Shown here: positions 23,351-35,633 of the stretch, piece after piece
How positions within the stretch are numbered: the stretch's first letter is position 1
Layout of the letters: the number at the start of each line of letters is the position of its first letter
Assembly: GCA_035079385.1 (NCBI GenBank)
Contig: JAVHKY010000003.1
Span: forward strand, 12,379,501 to 12,443,500
DNA length: 64,000 nt
Source of the DNA: Aspidiotus rigidus
Taxonomy: Eukaryota; Arthropoda; Insecta; Hemiptera; Diaspididae
Direction of reading: 5' to 3'
Translations under genes and position numbers: made by a program
The notes under the pieces: generated by a model
Seen by the model: only the letters and a program-made list of their open reading frames with translations
Database searches by the model: none
What the model was told of the DNA's origin: nothing

Positions 23351-25032
23351 TGAGTATTTTTGAAAGTGATGCAGTCCACCTTTTTCTAGCTCATGTAGTT
23401 AAAATCTATTTTTCTAATTCTGGAATTTGAAAAATTTTCAATGACAGACATTTGCTTTTTACAGAATAAGTTTTCAGCTCATCTTTCAATTGAGGGTATA
23501 AATTTTGTCTAGAGCAAAAGGGATAAGTTTTTTAAGGACCAAGTCCTCACTATATTATGAACTATAATGTATAGGGTACCAAAAAAGGGAGAAGTGTAAG
23601 AAAACTCTAATTGATTGATTATCAAGTAGAAGGCGCGTGTTTCAAGGATAAGGAGGCTGGCAGGCTTCTGCTGCAAAATGATAACAGCATACAACCAAAA
23701 GAGCTATTTGCTGGATAATAGATAAAAATGAATTTCTTTCGCAGAAATATTAGAAAACAAGGAAATATAAGCCACAAAAACTTGAGAACTACAATTTTTC
23801 ATTGAGACAGATTGTAGCTAAGTCAATAGCCTGAATGCGTTTTTTCTAAAATTTTCATTTTCTGGACCTCAAAATCAATGTTGATGAAATTTTGCGTAAA
23901 TTTCCAACAATACTCGAGGTAATTCTCTTCGTCATTAAAACCATATAGTTTTTTCTTTTTCTTTATCATTCACCAAATTCTTCCTTCCTCTTCCTCCTCT
24001 CTCAGGAGACTGTAACCTTGATAAAGAATCATTGAGTATTGAACACATTGCGTACCTGTATTGTATAATAATATACCTCACAAGAACAGAGGGACAGACT
24101 TAAGAGGGAAGGGGAGAACTCGGGACCCCCTGAAAAAAAAATTTAGATACAATTGCAAATCCTGCAATGCAAATTTCGCAATTTTGTGGAAAATAGCTAG
24201 TCTTACGTTAGTAGACGCATTAGGTCTGATCAAGGGTTGGAAATTTTCCAATTCCCTTTTCTGTCACATGTGGTTCCTCATCATCATATTATATAGTTTG
24301 AGAGTCAAATGTTTTCTAACTTTCCCTCTCATCATTATACCTAGCTCTACAGTTGAAATTTTTACAAGCCCCTCTCCTATCATATATAGCTCACCATCAT
24401 CATATTTAGCTCGAGAGTTGAAATTTTTTCAAATACCTCGGAAAAAGTCGGACGTGCACCATTCGCGCCTGTTTTCAGAGGATGCTTCGCCCCCCCCCCC
24501 ACAAAACGAATATTCCCGCTGTTGAAAAAATTACGAAATGAAAGAGTAAGATCGTTCTTCTTTTTCAGGATCTCCGAGTATACAAGTGCCTTAAAAGGCA
24601 AGAAACTTGAAATTACTGATTTTGTAGACGATTTTATAGTGCATAGGTAACCACATGTTAAAATAGGGAAGAATTTTGCTTTCTTTCACGAAGTACAGGA
24701 GCAGACTTCTACCCTTCCCCACGACCCCTTTCATGTGTTATTTATGACGAACCATCTATCTGATGAGCATTTTTCATTATTCTACCGAGGAAAACTTCCT
24801 TTTGTTAGTACGTATCTTATGACGAACCAGATACAATTCTAAACTACGGTGTCCCAAATACAATTGTGCACGTTCGTAATTGTTATTACTTCATTCTACC
24901 TAAAAATGCCGAATAGGCAATTACGCATCGCTCGATAGACTCCTCCGTGCGACACGCTTAAGCCCTAATCATGGACGAAATATAAACAATTTTTGCACAC
25001 ATATAATTGCGAGAACAAATTCAGTATTAAAG
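23351..25032. other. No gene; degenerate 45-bp repeat copies
   Basis: About three diverged units of the 45-bp minisatellite lie at about 24,293-24,442 in inverse orientation (GAGAGTTGAAATTTTT followed by CCCCTCTCCTATCATATATA-type blocks). The open frame across them is a repeat artefact. The last few hundred bases are the 5' flank of the next gene. Confidence 0.5.
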
Positions 25033-25039
25033 TATAAAA
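25033..25039 (+). promoter_or_regulatory. TATA box for the GYGS protein gene
   Basis: TATAAAA lies 101 bases before the ATG. It predicts a start site near 25,060-25,068 and a short leader. Confidence 0.6.
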
Positions 25040-25139
25040 CGACGCTCGGGCAAGTTCCTTTTTACACTGTTCGTATCGAGATCGCGCGAATAAGAGCCAC
25101 GGTGTTTCGAAATTCGGTAGCTATCCACATAATTTGGAA

Positions 25140-26954
25140 ATGTTGAGAATCAAGTTTCTTTCGTTAGTGATTGTGTTAAATTTGTTCGCGTGCACCTTCG
25201 CTGGTCTCGTGGACAATGGCTCAAAACAGCTGAATTCCAAAGGTGATGCTGAGTCTTCCAGCAATTCGAAGAAGGAAGACAAAAATAGGTTTGCCGCACC
25301 GTTCAATGAACTAGAGAATGCTCGCACTCACTTTCAGAAACCTTCTTTCCTGAAACCCTTCACCGGTGGCGCCGGCGGACAAGGAATCGGATCACAATTA
25401 ATTTCTGGTCTTTCTTCAATATTTCCGCAAATATCTCAAATATCTCACAGACCTGTACATCCTCCAATTGCTCCTGTGGCTCCAATATATGAGAATAAAC
25501 CAGTTGCATCAATCTTTCCACAATTTATCTCGCCACCAATTGTCTCTAAGCCACACCCGCCGGTTCTCAGTAAACCAACATTCGTGGTTTCTCAACAAGT
25601 AATTCACAAGCCACTCGTCACTGAGAAAATAGAAATCATTCGTCGACCAGTTTACAGCGAGGTCGTTGAAGTTGTCCACAAACCGATTCTTAGCGAAGTT
25701 CAGCAAGTCATCAAACATCCAACTTACGTCGAGCATGTCGTTAAGAAACCACTCGTCACAGCGATTAAGAACGAAGTCCAAGGAAGTCCAGTACACCTAC
25801 CGAGTCAACAATACGAACTACACGATAAGCCACAACATATTCAACCAGTTACCGCTGAGGTCGTTCATATTCCGCATCAACAAGTCCCGATTAGTGGGTC
25901 TGTAGGTTTTGGTTCAAACTATCATTTTGACTCAGGATACAAACCAAGTTACAGTGTTAGCTCGCCAGCAGTTACTGGAAGTTATGGTCTTGGTTCGGAG
26001 ATCGTCGGGCTTGGTTCGAGTCAGAGTTATGCAACTGGATACGGTCCTAGTTACGGGTTAGGATCAGGATATGGTTCAACTTACGGATTGGGGTCCGGTT
26101 ATGGCTCGAGTTATGGATTGGGATCTGGGTATGGTTCAAGTTATGGATCAGGATCCAGTTATGGTTCGAGTTATGGATTGGGATCTGGATATGGATATGG
26201 ATATGGTCCGAGTTACGGTTCGGGATCTAGCTACGGTTCGAGTTATGGACTGGGTTCGTCGGGATATGGTTCAAGTTATGGACTGGGCTATGGATATGGC
26301 CCGAGTTATGGGTCAAATTACATAAAACCTTCATACGGCCAAGAATCTACAGGCGTAGAGCATACGTACGTGGAGCCTGCCGCCAGCTGTAAAAATAACG
26401 AATGTAAACCTGTCCTTGAAGATGAGCTGAGTCTAAATGAAAATTTAGAGGCAGAATATTCACCGTCAACCTGGTACTATGCACCGTCTCATCTCGACAA
26501 TGGACGAAATGTTTACGAACAGGGTCTCCCAGCATCACCAGGCTACTACTACATCGTACCACAAGAAACTTCGGAGGAGCCACAAAATTCAAAACTCGAT
26601 GATTTCATGAATAATCCAAGTACGAAAGTCAAGGTGGAAGCCCTGTACAATGAATATCGCAAAACTATTGCAAGCGATAGACAGTCCGTAGGTCAAGGCA
26701 GGGAAGCGGTCGGTAACGATGATAAGAACGGAATGATGGAAGAAGACATGAGGAAACAAATGATGAATATGGCTGATGAAGAAAAGGTTGATCAAGTTAT
26801 GAACACTGTAAAAACAGCCAACGGATCGGTACTTGAAAAAATTGAAGAGCAGATCAGAAAACGACAAAATGAACTCGAAAAACCGACACCAAAATTAGAG
26901 AGCTCTTCACCTCAAGACGCCATGCAAACTCAGACGCCGAAGATGATGAGTTAA
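25140..26954 (+). CDS. Secreted Gly/Tyr/Ser-repeat structural protein, intronless
   Basis: A single open frame of 604 codons. I chose the ATG at 25,140 because it begins a clear signal peptide ([21 protein letters not shown], likely cut before GLVDN). Domains in order: a short acidic Ser/Lys segment; a Pro/Val/His-rich region (about 100-250) with repeating KP-x-V and (H/R)RP-x-YSEV-type motifs; a [10 protein letters not shown] minirepeat domain (about 280-400); a short stretch with a CKNNEC pair; and an acidic then Lys/Glu-rich tail ending in Gln/Thr/Pro. The composition is that of extracellular structural proteins such as cuticle, eggshell, silk-like or salivary-sheath proteins, but I recognise no named family. 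TATA box and polyadenylation signal bracket it neatly. High expression in a secretory tissue is inferred. Confidence 0.85.
   Translation: MLRIKFLSLVIVLNLFACTFAGLVDNGSKQLNSKGDAESSSNSKKEDKNRFAAPFNELENARTHFQKPSFLKPFTGGAGGQGIGSQLISGLSSIFPQISQISHRPVHPPIAPVAPIYENKPVASIFPQFISPPIVSKPHPPVLSKPTFVVSQQVIHKPLVTEKIEIIRRPVYSEVVEVVHKPILSEVQQVIKHPTYVEHVVKKPLVTAIKNEVQGSPVHLPSQQYELHDKPQHIQPVTAEVVHIPHQQVPISGSVGFGSNYHFDSGYKPSYSVSSPAVTGSYGLGSEIVGLGSSQSYATGYGPSYGLGSGYGSTYGLGSGYGSSYGLGSGYGSSYGSGSSYGSSYGLGSGYGYGYGPSYGSGSSYGSSYGLGSSGYGSSYGLGYGYGPSYGSNYIKPSYGQESTGVEHTYVEPAASCKNNECKPVLEDELSLNENLEAEYSPSTWYYAPSHLDNGRNVYEQGLPASPGYYYIVPQETSEEPQNSKLDDFMNNPSTKVKVEALYNEYRKTIASDRQSVGQGREAVGNDDKNGMMEEDMRKQMMNMADEEKVDQVMNTVKTANGSVLEKIEEQIRKRQNELEKPTPKLESSSPQDAMQTQTPKMMS
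25978..26330 (+). repeat. Coding minisatellite ([10 protein letters not shown] units)
   Basis: Imperfect tandem units of GGNTATGGNTCNAGTTATGG type encode the [10 protein letters not shown] domain. Synonymous third-base variation between units suggests maintenance at protein level. Length polymorphism between individuals is likely. Confidence 0.85.
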
Positions 26955-27056
26955 ACTCGAATTTGTGCACGGTAATCTCACTTCAATTTGTTTGTAAATA
27001 ATGTACCTACATCTCTGTTTTGTTGACTCGACTGTTCATTTTTGTTTTGTTTTTTA

Positions 27057-27062
27057 AATAAA
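27057..27062 (+). terminator. Polyadenylation signal AATAAA
   Basis: Canonical hexamer 103 bases after the stop codon of the GYGS gene, followed by a T-rich stretch. Confidence 0.75.
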
Positions 27063-27510
27063 ATTTTTGTCGCGATATTTCAAATTTTTCATCCATACTT
27101 TTTTAATCCAAAAAATAGTCGCATCCAATCATTTAATTAAAAGTCATTGGCTAACAATATAGGCCTACTGCCGGTAATAAGAAGGTTTCCAATACATCAA
27201 TGAATCAAAATAGATGAAACCAAATAGTTAGGTCTCATGTGGTAACGAAAGAGACAGAGAGAAAAAAAAAAAAACGAAATTGTAAATTTTTGTCAACAAC
27301 TAATGTATTTTTTCATAAGTCGATCTAGCTCTACAGCTTCGGAGAATACATAGTAGTACGGAAACGGTTAGAATACTTCCCACAATGATGACTGAAACGA
27401 AAAAAAAGAAAAAAAAAAAGAATATTATTTCTTCTAGTCCATTCAAAATACTTCAAAAGTGCCTATAAGAATTTTGGAAAAGAAAAATATTATATTTAAT
27501 ACCGGTATTA

Positions 27511-30500
27511 TTAAACTTTCTTACTTAGCCATAAATGTTGATAAATTAGACCCATCTTATCGACACTGGAAATGAAACATTCTTCATCCCAATCTTTTGG
27601 TGTCAGGGATTTCAATTCGTTGGAAAATTTAGCCAACGTGCATATTTCGTCACAGCGTGGCAATTTCAGGGAAACTGGAGGCTCCGTAGAAGAATTTTTG
27701 TACGTCATCTGAAATTGAAAAGAGTAAAATATGGGTAGGTACTTTCATTTTCTTGGTTTTCAGAGTAAGGTGGATGACAAATTCGAATAAAGCTACGGTA
27801 CCTATACATACATGCAATTTTGGTGAAAATTATGAACATCAATTTTATATTTAGAAGAGTACCTGCCAAAACTGTTTTCAAAATTTGAAGCACTCTTCAC
27901 TTCGTCTTACTTTTTTTTTTGTAACTTGTAGATGGTGATTAGATATCTAAGTATTTACTCAAGTACTAAATTTGACTATTTTTCCCCATTTATTATTATT
28001 TTTTTTTTTTAAACCGATTAACTTATATATTACTCGTATGATGGAAAACTACTTACAAATATTTATGATATTGTAGCAGATAGGCTTAGTTAGTTCGAAG
28101 AATATTTCAACTATGTCTTAATACCCTTCTTATTCAATTTTGAATAATTTAAGACGAAGGTAGGTTAATAAATGCAGTCGATATTCATTTCGTGAAATTA
28201 TCAAATTGAAAATTGATCGACTTACAGTCACGATGAATTTATCATCCTTTTTACGCAATTCGATCAAAAATGCGGTTCCAGGCTCCGGTACAATGTCATT
28301 GTAAACGCCCAAGGTATTCAAGAGCCCAATTAATATCGCTCTATGAGTAGAGTAAACATGAAATTGTTTCAAATATGTACTGTCTTTTGTTTTTTTAGTC
28401 ATCGATTTGATTATCTGTTTCAAGAGAGGACCTGGGAAATAAAAATTTCACATTATTTTGTTCGTTTTTGAAATCATGAGATGAAATTAGAAGTAAGTAT
28501 AGTTTAATCACCTGATTCTAATCTTTTCATTAAATGTGTGTGAGTGAAAAGAGAATAGTGTAATGCACCCACACTGAACAACGGTTCTGGAAAGATTTTA
28601 TCACCCCATTCCGGAATCGACATATTCAACGATTTCTATTCGAGAACAATGCAAGATGTAAATATTTTTTAAGGAACACGATATTCACTTCCAACATACA
28701 TACCAAACCTAGGAAATAGTTGAACAAATGCCATGCTTTTTGAATAGAATAAAACGGCGCATTTCGGAACTTCCACTCATCGAATACGGTGTGCTCTTTC
28801 ATGTACTCAAATAAATCTTCGTGTTTCTTATATAATGCTTGAATTTCTGGCAATTTATTCATTTGTACGAACTCCAATTCATATCTGGGACATTCTTTCT
28901 CGCCGTGTATCATCTAAAATAAAATAAGCTGCAGATGAAGATGAATCTTTAAACGAAAATTTGTCGAGTGCCTGCATGGTTTCGATCATTTTATGTAGAA
29001 TAAATTACTCAAAACATATCTCAAGCTAATGAATATTATACATTAAAAATTTAATACGAATAAAGAACGAAACGATATTAAAAGTTTATTTTTCCTCATT
29101 AGAAGAAAAAAAGTGAAGTTCCAAAAGTTTATCAAAATCTGAATGCTCTAAAAAAATTCAAAATAAAACAAGAGAATCACCTAGGTATATTTCATCATGA
29201 AAAAAATTTCCCGCGGAAGAATGATTAAACTAATTTTGTTAGATATTCATTTTTATTATTCATTCCACGAATATATTCGATAAATCCTCAGGTTTTCGAT
29301 CTGAAAATTGTTTCCGATGTGACAATAATAATAGGTAATAAATAATAAATACGATATCAATCTACTCTTCTAGTTCTGAGAGATGTAGGTTAGGTGGTTA
29401 TAAAATAGATTTTCAAGACTCCATGACATAGACAAAACTTCAAAAATTGGAATCTCCAGCGTTTTCTTTTTTTCCTTTTTTCAAATTCATAAAAGAAAAA
29501 GAAAGAAAACGGTAAAATGAGAAAAATCTACAAAAACTATCATAATAGAATACTTATATTATACTCTCATCTGTAAGCACTTGATATATTTTTGTAATAG
29601 GTCACTCAAAAGAGGTACCATCACTATACGAGTGAAAAGTCACGAATAAATTTTATAATCTCAACTTCAAAAAAGATCATACTGAATTCTCTACATTTTC
29701 AATTCCACGCACTACCATATTTTTCTTACAAATTACGCTCGTAATGTGAAATTAAACTGCAAAAAGTCCTCTTTCAGATAAAGAAAACCTGAATAAATCT
29801 GTAATTCGGCGTAATAATGATAATGTTTTGGAACCTACATCAATTATTCTATTTTCTCTCGACCTAACTGGTACAGGTTGCCATTTTAAACCATCAGATG
29901 CCCACATGTCACTTTCTCTTGGAGGAAGCAGACCAGCTAGAAAAACTTGGGCGCTCATTATTGTACGATCTGCAGTTGTTGAATCTGCTGAAATATAACT
30001 ATGATTGTAGCCTGTTTTTAAATTTTCAGTGTAACGTTCATGACACCATTTTCCCAAGTCGTAAATTTGTTGTTTTCCTCGCTGAACAGAAAAAATAGAG
30101 TGAATCAATAAAAAAAAAAAAAAATTAAAATATTTGGTACCAATAGGTACTTATTATTTTACTTATAATATAATTCTATAACCTTAGTTAGTTGAGCCTC
30201 TCCTTCTTTCCATGATCCAGGCGGGAAAACGAGATCAGGATATCGTGATTGAGATGTACATTCTCCATGTAAAAATATCTATGGATAAAATAGCAATTCG
30301 ATCAATTAGTCTTAAATATTTTCGGGACCGTTTTTTAAAAATAATGTATTTTTTTTTTCGATAAATTAAGAAAGTTTCTAATATTATATAAATAAATACT
30401 GCAATCATAGTACTGGTAGGTAGGTTCTTAAATTGAAAAATATGATAACGTAGGCCTACCTGTTTTAACTTCGTGATAAAAATCTCAAGAAATTCTGAAT

Positions 30501-30884
30501 GAAGCGAAGAAAAATGGTAGCGTAAAAAAAAATTTTCTGTACTGAAAGGAAATCAATTCTGAACGAGGAGTACCTACTATCTATATTCAGGACTTCAATT
30601 CAATGTAGAAATTCAAAAGGGAATATAAATTGAATATTTGTTCATTAGAATTGATACTCTATCGATAATTATAGAAATTCGTTGATTTACTTAGCGCATA
30701 TAAAATTTAAATAAGTTTCAAATTTTAGTATACCTACCACCGAACTGTAGATGATCTGACTCTCAGAATCCTCTGATGGATTTATAGGAACTTCAAGTGG
30801 TTGATCTGAACCTGAACAAAAAATAGATAGAAATAATGAACCGTATAAAATTACATGTATCAGGATAATTTTATTCTCAAACAT
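27511..30884 (-). CDS. Histidine acid phosphatase-like secreted protein, predicted catalytically impaired
   Basis: Seven exons join in frame with GT-AG introns: 30,884-30,738; 30,278-30,183; 30,081-29,839; 28,913-28,704; 28,635-28,512; 28,431-28,226; 27,708-27,511 (407 residues). The first exon gives a signal peptide (MFENKIILIHVILYGSLFL). The fold is that of the histidine acid phosphatase family: a KRGKQQIYDLGKW segment across the exon 2/3 junction, SADSTTADRTIMSAQ, then WQPVPVRS, ECPRYELE, and a C-terminal segment with LPRCDEICTL and DWDEEC. Active family members have RHGxRxP near the N terminus and HD near the C terminus. Here these read LHGECTS (residues 52-58) and HR (303-304). The nucleophilic His is kept, but both phosphate-binding Args and the acid Asp are lost. 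Frames and splice sites are intact, so this is probably an expressed pseudo-enzyme and not a pseudogene. Confidence 0.85.
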
Positions 30885-33147
30885 TTTACTCGATGAAAAA
30901 AACTACACATAGAAAATAGCTTGAATCATAATCATAGAGTATAGCTTGATGTGGATTCAGTTCCACTGATGTTTTTAACATCTTCAAATAGCCTCGAATA
31001 TTTAAAAGAGATTTCATTGTGATAATAATGCTATCGTTTCTCATCACCCATATCAATCATCAATAATTAAATTCCATTTTTTTTTTGCCGTCAGCAAGAG
31101 TAGGCACTAATTGATTTCTATAGTTATAAACACAATACTTTTCCACAGGCAGTGCGTAGCCTTTATACTTATCAGTTTGCAGATAAAGTAGGCTCACCAA
31201 AACGAATTAATTTCGAAAAGCTGAAGGATAATCATCAAAGTGTAGGTGTAGGATAGCTTTTACAATTTACAGTTCACCTATGCATGAGTAGGATTTTTTA
31301 AACCTATACAAGCATAATCTAGAGGTCGGTTTTCCATGAGTGATGATTTGAGATTAGCGAGAGGATAGACTTTAAATTGGGAAATGAAATTGTTTACTCT
31401 GTACCGTGATACCTACGTCTAAACGTTTTCATAAACATCTGAAATTTAAAAATTTTTTTCCAGTGTATAATTTAGACCTACGCACGGGGCCGTTGAAGAA
31501 ACAAATTTTAGAACAGCTGTTCGATGTAAAATACCGGTATTGACCAGCATTTTCTACAGAACTAAATGGATAGGTATAGATCCTGAAATCACGATGGTTT
31601 CAAGCAGAACCCCCGGTATCTACGTCGTCTTTACTAAATGTAAAACTGCACGACATGAGATACTATAATTACCCGTACTTATCAGTAAGTCAAGCGTTCG
31701 ATTATAATTATGCATAATATTTACGTAATTTGAATTCAGAATCGTTAAACGACCTTTGTTTCGATCCAAATCAAAATAATTACAAAATTTAAAAAATGAT
31801 TACGTAGGTACTGATGGTTGAGGTAGGTAACGTAAAAGTTTTGATGGTCTTGAGAAAGAAAAATCAAGCAGTACCTACCTACTAAAATTACCAAATTTTA
31901 ATGGAAATACCTAGTAGATTTTTCATTTTATAAGAAAAAAAAAACTAAGTAGATTCCAAAGAAATTCAGTCCGAATAATTGGGTTTCTTTCAGTACCTAA
32001 TCGAGTTTTCGCTCAATATTGCACGTTTTTATTTTGAGCTTAGAATCGTCATAAAAATTCGAAAGAGGTATTCAGTCAATAAAAATTAACAGGTCCAATT
32101 GTTTTTCTTTTTTTCAAAAATATTAAGATGAAGTTTAATGAAAGCATAATGGTTACCGGTACCGGTAGGTGTACAGCCTATCTCATTTCGGTTTTGAAAC
32201 AATTAATACGTGGTTCGAATTCGAAAGGAATATTAAATCGAAGTTTTTGAAGAATTTATTTGGAAGAGGATTGGATTTATGAATAGAATATCGGCGCAAC
32301 ATGAATTAAAGAAGGTAGGTACCGGTAGTTTTCGACTTTGAAACAGAGTCTCATCATACAATCTCTTTCACTATATGCATGGAGCTATGAGTAAAATTCG
32401 AGTCTTACAATCGGGAAAAAATAAAAAATACGAAATGACCAGATAAATAATGAAATCACTGAATGATGTAGAATTTTTAAAGTTGATTAGTAAGAATCTC
32501 ATTTCATTTTTTGAGTGACATCACGTCGGAATAGAGAAACATCATGCATATCATTTTCGCTGCACACACTCGAGCACATAGACCACCTTCAATAGAATTT
32601 CAGTCAGCCGACTATCAGAAATTGAAAAAGAATTTTAAATAATAATATTACCTATAATAAAATTATTCTTTTTTTTCATTCGCTTGTTTAGGGGTACGAA
32701 TATTCGGTATTCCTACTACATACTGAAAAATACATCAATGCAATTCATTATCTTGGGCTGCTGAAGCCAATAAAAATCAGTAATATTGAACAAGAAAAGA
32801 TTTGAAATGGTACAATTATCAAGAATTAATCTTGACGAGCTCATGCGCTTATGGTGTACCCAAGACCCATGCATGTTCGTTCAACTGAGGAACCTGTTTA
32901 CGAGCGGTACGTTGAAATACGTCTTTTCAAATTCAAAATTATCTGTCGTTTTTTAATCATTATCTGTCATCTGCTTACTCACGTCAATGTAATCTGTTGG
33001 AAAATGATATTGTTATGTTTGTATTTCTGAAACAGATAATGGTACGAGTGAATGCAGTCTAATCATCAAAATATCCGTCATCGTCGAACATCATCTGCTC
33101 AATTATAATTTTTCAATGAAAATAGGTAATTTCAAATACTCGTCGGA
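30885..33147. other. Intergenic region between divergent genes
   Basis: No coding frame or repeat is recognised. It separates the minus-strand phosphatase-like gene from the plus-strand thioesterase gene, so it should hold both promoters. Short CCGGTA- and TACCTACC-type motifs recur but I can assign no function. Confidence 0.5.
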
Positions 33148-34523
33148 ATGAAGTGGTTTGCTTTAATTCTAATTTTCGTATCATTACTCAATGGATATAA
33201 TGCTACTAAGAATAAATCCATACCGGTCGTATTATGGCATGGGATGGGTATGTAACTTACACAATTAATTCAAATTCTCGAATCTATTATCGCATGAGAA
33301 TATTCGAATGACAATGCTTTCTGTGTAGGTGATAGCTGTTGCAATCCTCTGAGCTTGGGACGTTTGAAGAAAGTCATTGAGAAGAACATGCCAGCCGATA
33401 TTTATGTACTGTCACTGAAAATCGGGAACAATATAGTAGAAGTAAAGCCTGATTTCTAATTTTTCGTCCACCTGAAAATTTTGAAATCATCTTTAAGAGT
33501 AAAATAGAATTAATAAATTTAAGGATACCGAGAATGGATTCACAATGAACGTTAATTTACAAGTTCAAGACGCATGCAAACAAATAGCCAACGACAAAAA
33601 GTTGAGGAAAGGTTTCAACGCAATAGGTTTTTCGCAAGGAAGTCAGTTCTTGTAAGTGATGAATGATATGGTGATAATTTTCAAGCCGGTATTCAAGACG
33701 AATTATAGTCGAAGTACAAGCTATATTCTGTATGTTGGTTACACCAGTATATGAGACCGTTTGGATTTGTATTTTTCAGACGAGCTGTGGCTCAGCGATG
33801 TCCCGATCCTCCAATGTTTAATTTAGTATCAATAGGAGGGCAGCATCAAGGAGTCTTCGGTATGCCTCATTGTATCCATCCTGATCATATATGGTGTGAA
33901 TATCTTCGTAAATTGTTGACCTATGGAGCTTACTTGGGGTTAGTATGTCTCGAACTTGCTGTTTGTCTTTCTGCTCAAGTATTCTGTGGATGGTTGTACA
34001 TTATGTTCTACGAATTTTTGCAGATGGGTACAGAATAAATTTGTACAAGCGGAATATTGGCACGATCCAATACACGAAGAAGAATACATCAATAAGAGTA
34101 TATTCTTGGCGGACATCAACAACGAAAAGGAAATGAATTACGATTATCGAAAAAATTTGATGAATTTAAAGAACTTCGTTCTAGTCATGTTTGAAGACGA
34201 TCAAATGGTGGTGCCTAAAGAAACCTCTTGGTTTGGTTATTACTCACCGGGTCAGGATAAGAATATAACTAAAATGGAAGACAGTGTTCTGTATCAAGTA
34301 GTGAGTATTATAACGATACAGTTTTCGTATCATTTTATTATCGAATTTTTGCCTTGCAAATAGTTATATTCCGCGGTCACTCGCATTCTTGTTGTAGGAC
34401 AGGATTGGTTTGAAATATCTGAACGAAAATCAAAGAATACATTTCATCTCACTACCCGGTGATCATTTACATTTCACGGAAGAGTGGTTTATCGAAGAAA
34501 TAATTAAAAAATACTTAAAATGA
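33148..34523 (+). CDS. Ppt1: Palmitoyl-protein thioesterase 1
   Basis: Six exons with GT-AG introns: 33,148-33,247; 33,329-33,441; 33,524-33,651; 33,780-33,938; 34,024-34,297; 34,398-34,523. Together they encode 299 residues, close to the ~306 of human PPT1. The enzyme removes thioester-linked fatty acids from S-acylated proteins during lysosomal degradation. A signal peptide ([19 protein letters not shown]) is followed by [25 protein letters not shown], the nucleophile elbow GFSQGSQF (Ser108), [34 protein letters not shown] and SIFLADIN. The presumed acid is Asp226 in EDDQM and the catalytic His281 is in PGDHLHF. All three triad residues are present, so an active enzyme is expected. The start ATG opens the signal peptide. 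Exon phases all match. Confidence 0.95.
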
Positions 34524-35633
34524 TGCAATTTGTGTTTCTCCTACGATATTGGTGAGCTAATTTGATCAAGATTCATCAATCTTCGAATACTCGTTCAATC
34601 GTTTTTCTATCATTATATCAATCAATACTCGCTCAATTACCCTTCCTATTTTAAATATCATCGCACGGAGAAAAGGATTGAATTAATCAAATATTTTCTC
34701 ACAATTTTCGTTTCTGTGATAATATAATAATTATAAATCATTTAATTAAATTGGGTAAATGAATTTTTACGGCTTACATTATTTAATTGAACATCCAGAG
34801 ATTCGTTTCGCCATTGGATTAACGTATTTATCCAGTATTATTATTAAAGAATCACAACGACTTAGTCGAGCTCTCCGAAATGATTTTTATTGGGATATTA
34901 TCTTAGTGTTTCCCCATTTGTGGCAGTTATTGAGAAATGGTGAAGAGATGAGTGGGTATTGAAACAGAAAAATTATGTTGATTGATATAGAAAATGAACT
35001 GCTGAGAATCATCAAACTCTTTGAATACAATTTATTCATTGGATGAAAATCAAATGTTGCCAAAGTCGAAAAATTAATTCATCATCTGATCATCACAAAA
35101 TAATGCATTTCCTTGGTGAAAAAATATATTAGCATCTCGCTGCATAAAAATCGAAAAATGAATCTCAATTTCGAACATTGGTAGTCGACTTTTATATTAT
35201 GAACGTAGGGTAAATTGATGAAGCTTAAATTACGATTTGAAGAATCAAAAACATCTTTGTAACAGAATAATGAAAGGTATCTATAAAAATAAAAAAGCAA
35301 CAATCTTAGTTCCATAAACCAATAAGAAATAATGAATGGAATAAAAATGGAAGTCTGAACAAGAAAAAAAAATAATAATAACAACCTTAATTTCATGAAC
35401 CAACAAGGGATGAAAATTGTAAAAAAAAATTAAACGAAAAAAAAGAGGTAACCTCGATTTTATCACTAGAGAAATATTTAAAAAACTAGAATAGTACCGG
35501 TATTTCTATATTATGTATCATGGAATAATATCATTAAAAAGGATAATTTGCTGATTAAACGAATTTTGATATTTAAAAAATTACAAAATTTTTTGTTTCC
35601 ACTACATGATTCGATTTCAGTAAAACTGAAATA
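34524..35633. other. Convergent intergenic region (3' ends)
   Basis: Lies between the stop codons of Ppt1 (+) and the TPR-RS gene (-). It is very AT-rich. It contains one unexplained small frame (34,759-34,962), listed separately, and otherwise presumed 3' UTRs. Confidence 0.5.
34759..34962 (+). CDS. Unrecognised 67-codon frame downstream of Ppt1 (weak)
   Basis: An ATG-initiated frame 235 bases after the Ppt1 stop, with mixed hydrophobic and charged composition (starts MNFYGLHYLIEHPEIRF, ends GEEMSGY). It could lie in the Ppt1 3' UTR or be chance. I recognise no family. Confidence 0.15.
   Translation: MNFYGLHYLIEHPEIRFAIGLTYLSSIIIKESQRLSRALRNDFYWDIILVFPHLWQLLRNGEEMSGY

Noticed and set aside
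24061..24525. 154-codon plus-strand frame
   Set aside because: Half of it is degenerate minisatellite sequence in inverse orientation; no domain and no gene context.
26071..26325. Met/Asp-rich alternative frame within the GYGS gene
   Set aside because: Frame shadow of the [10 protein letters not shown] coding repeat.
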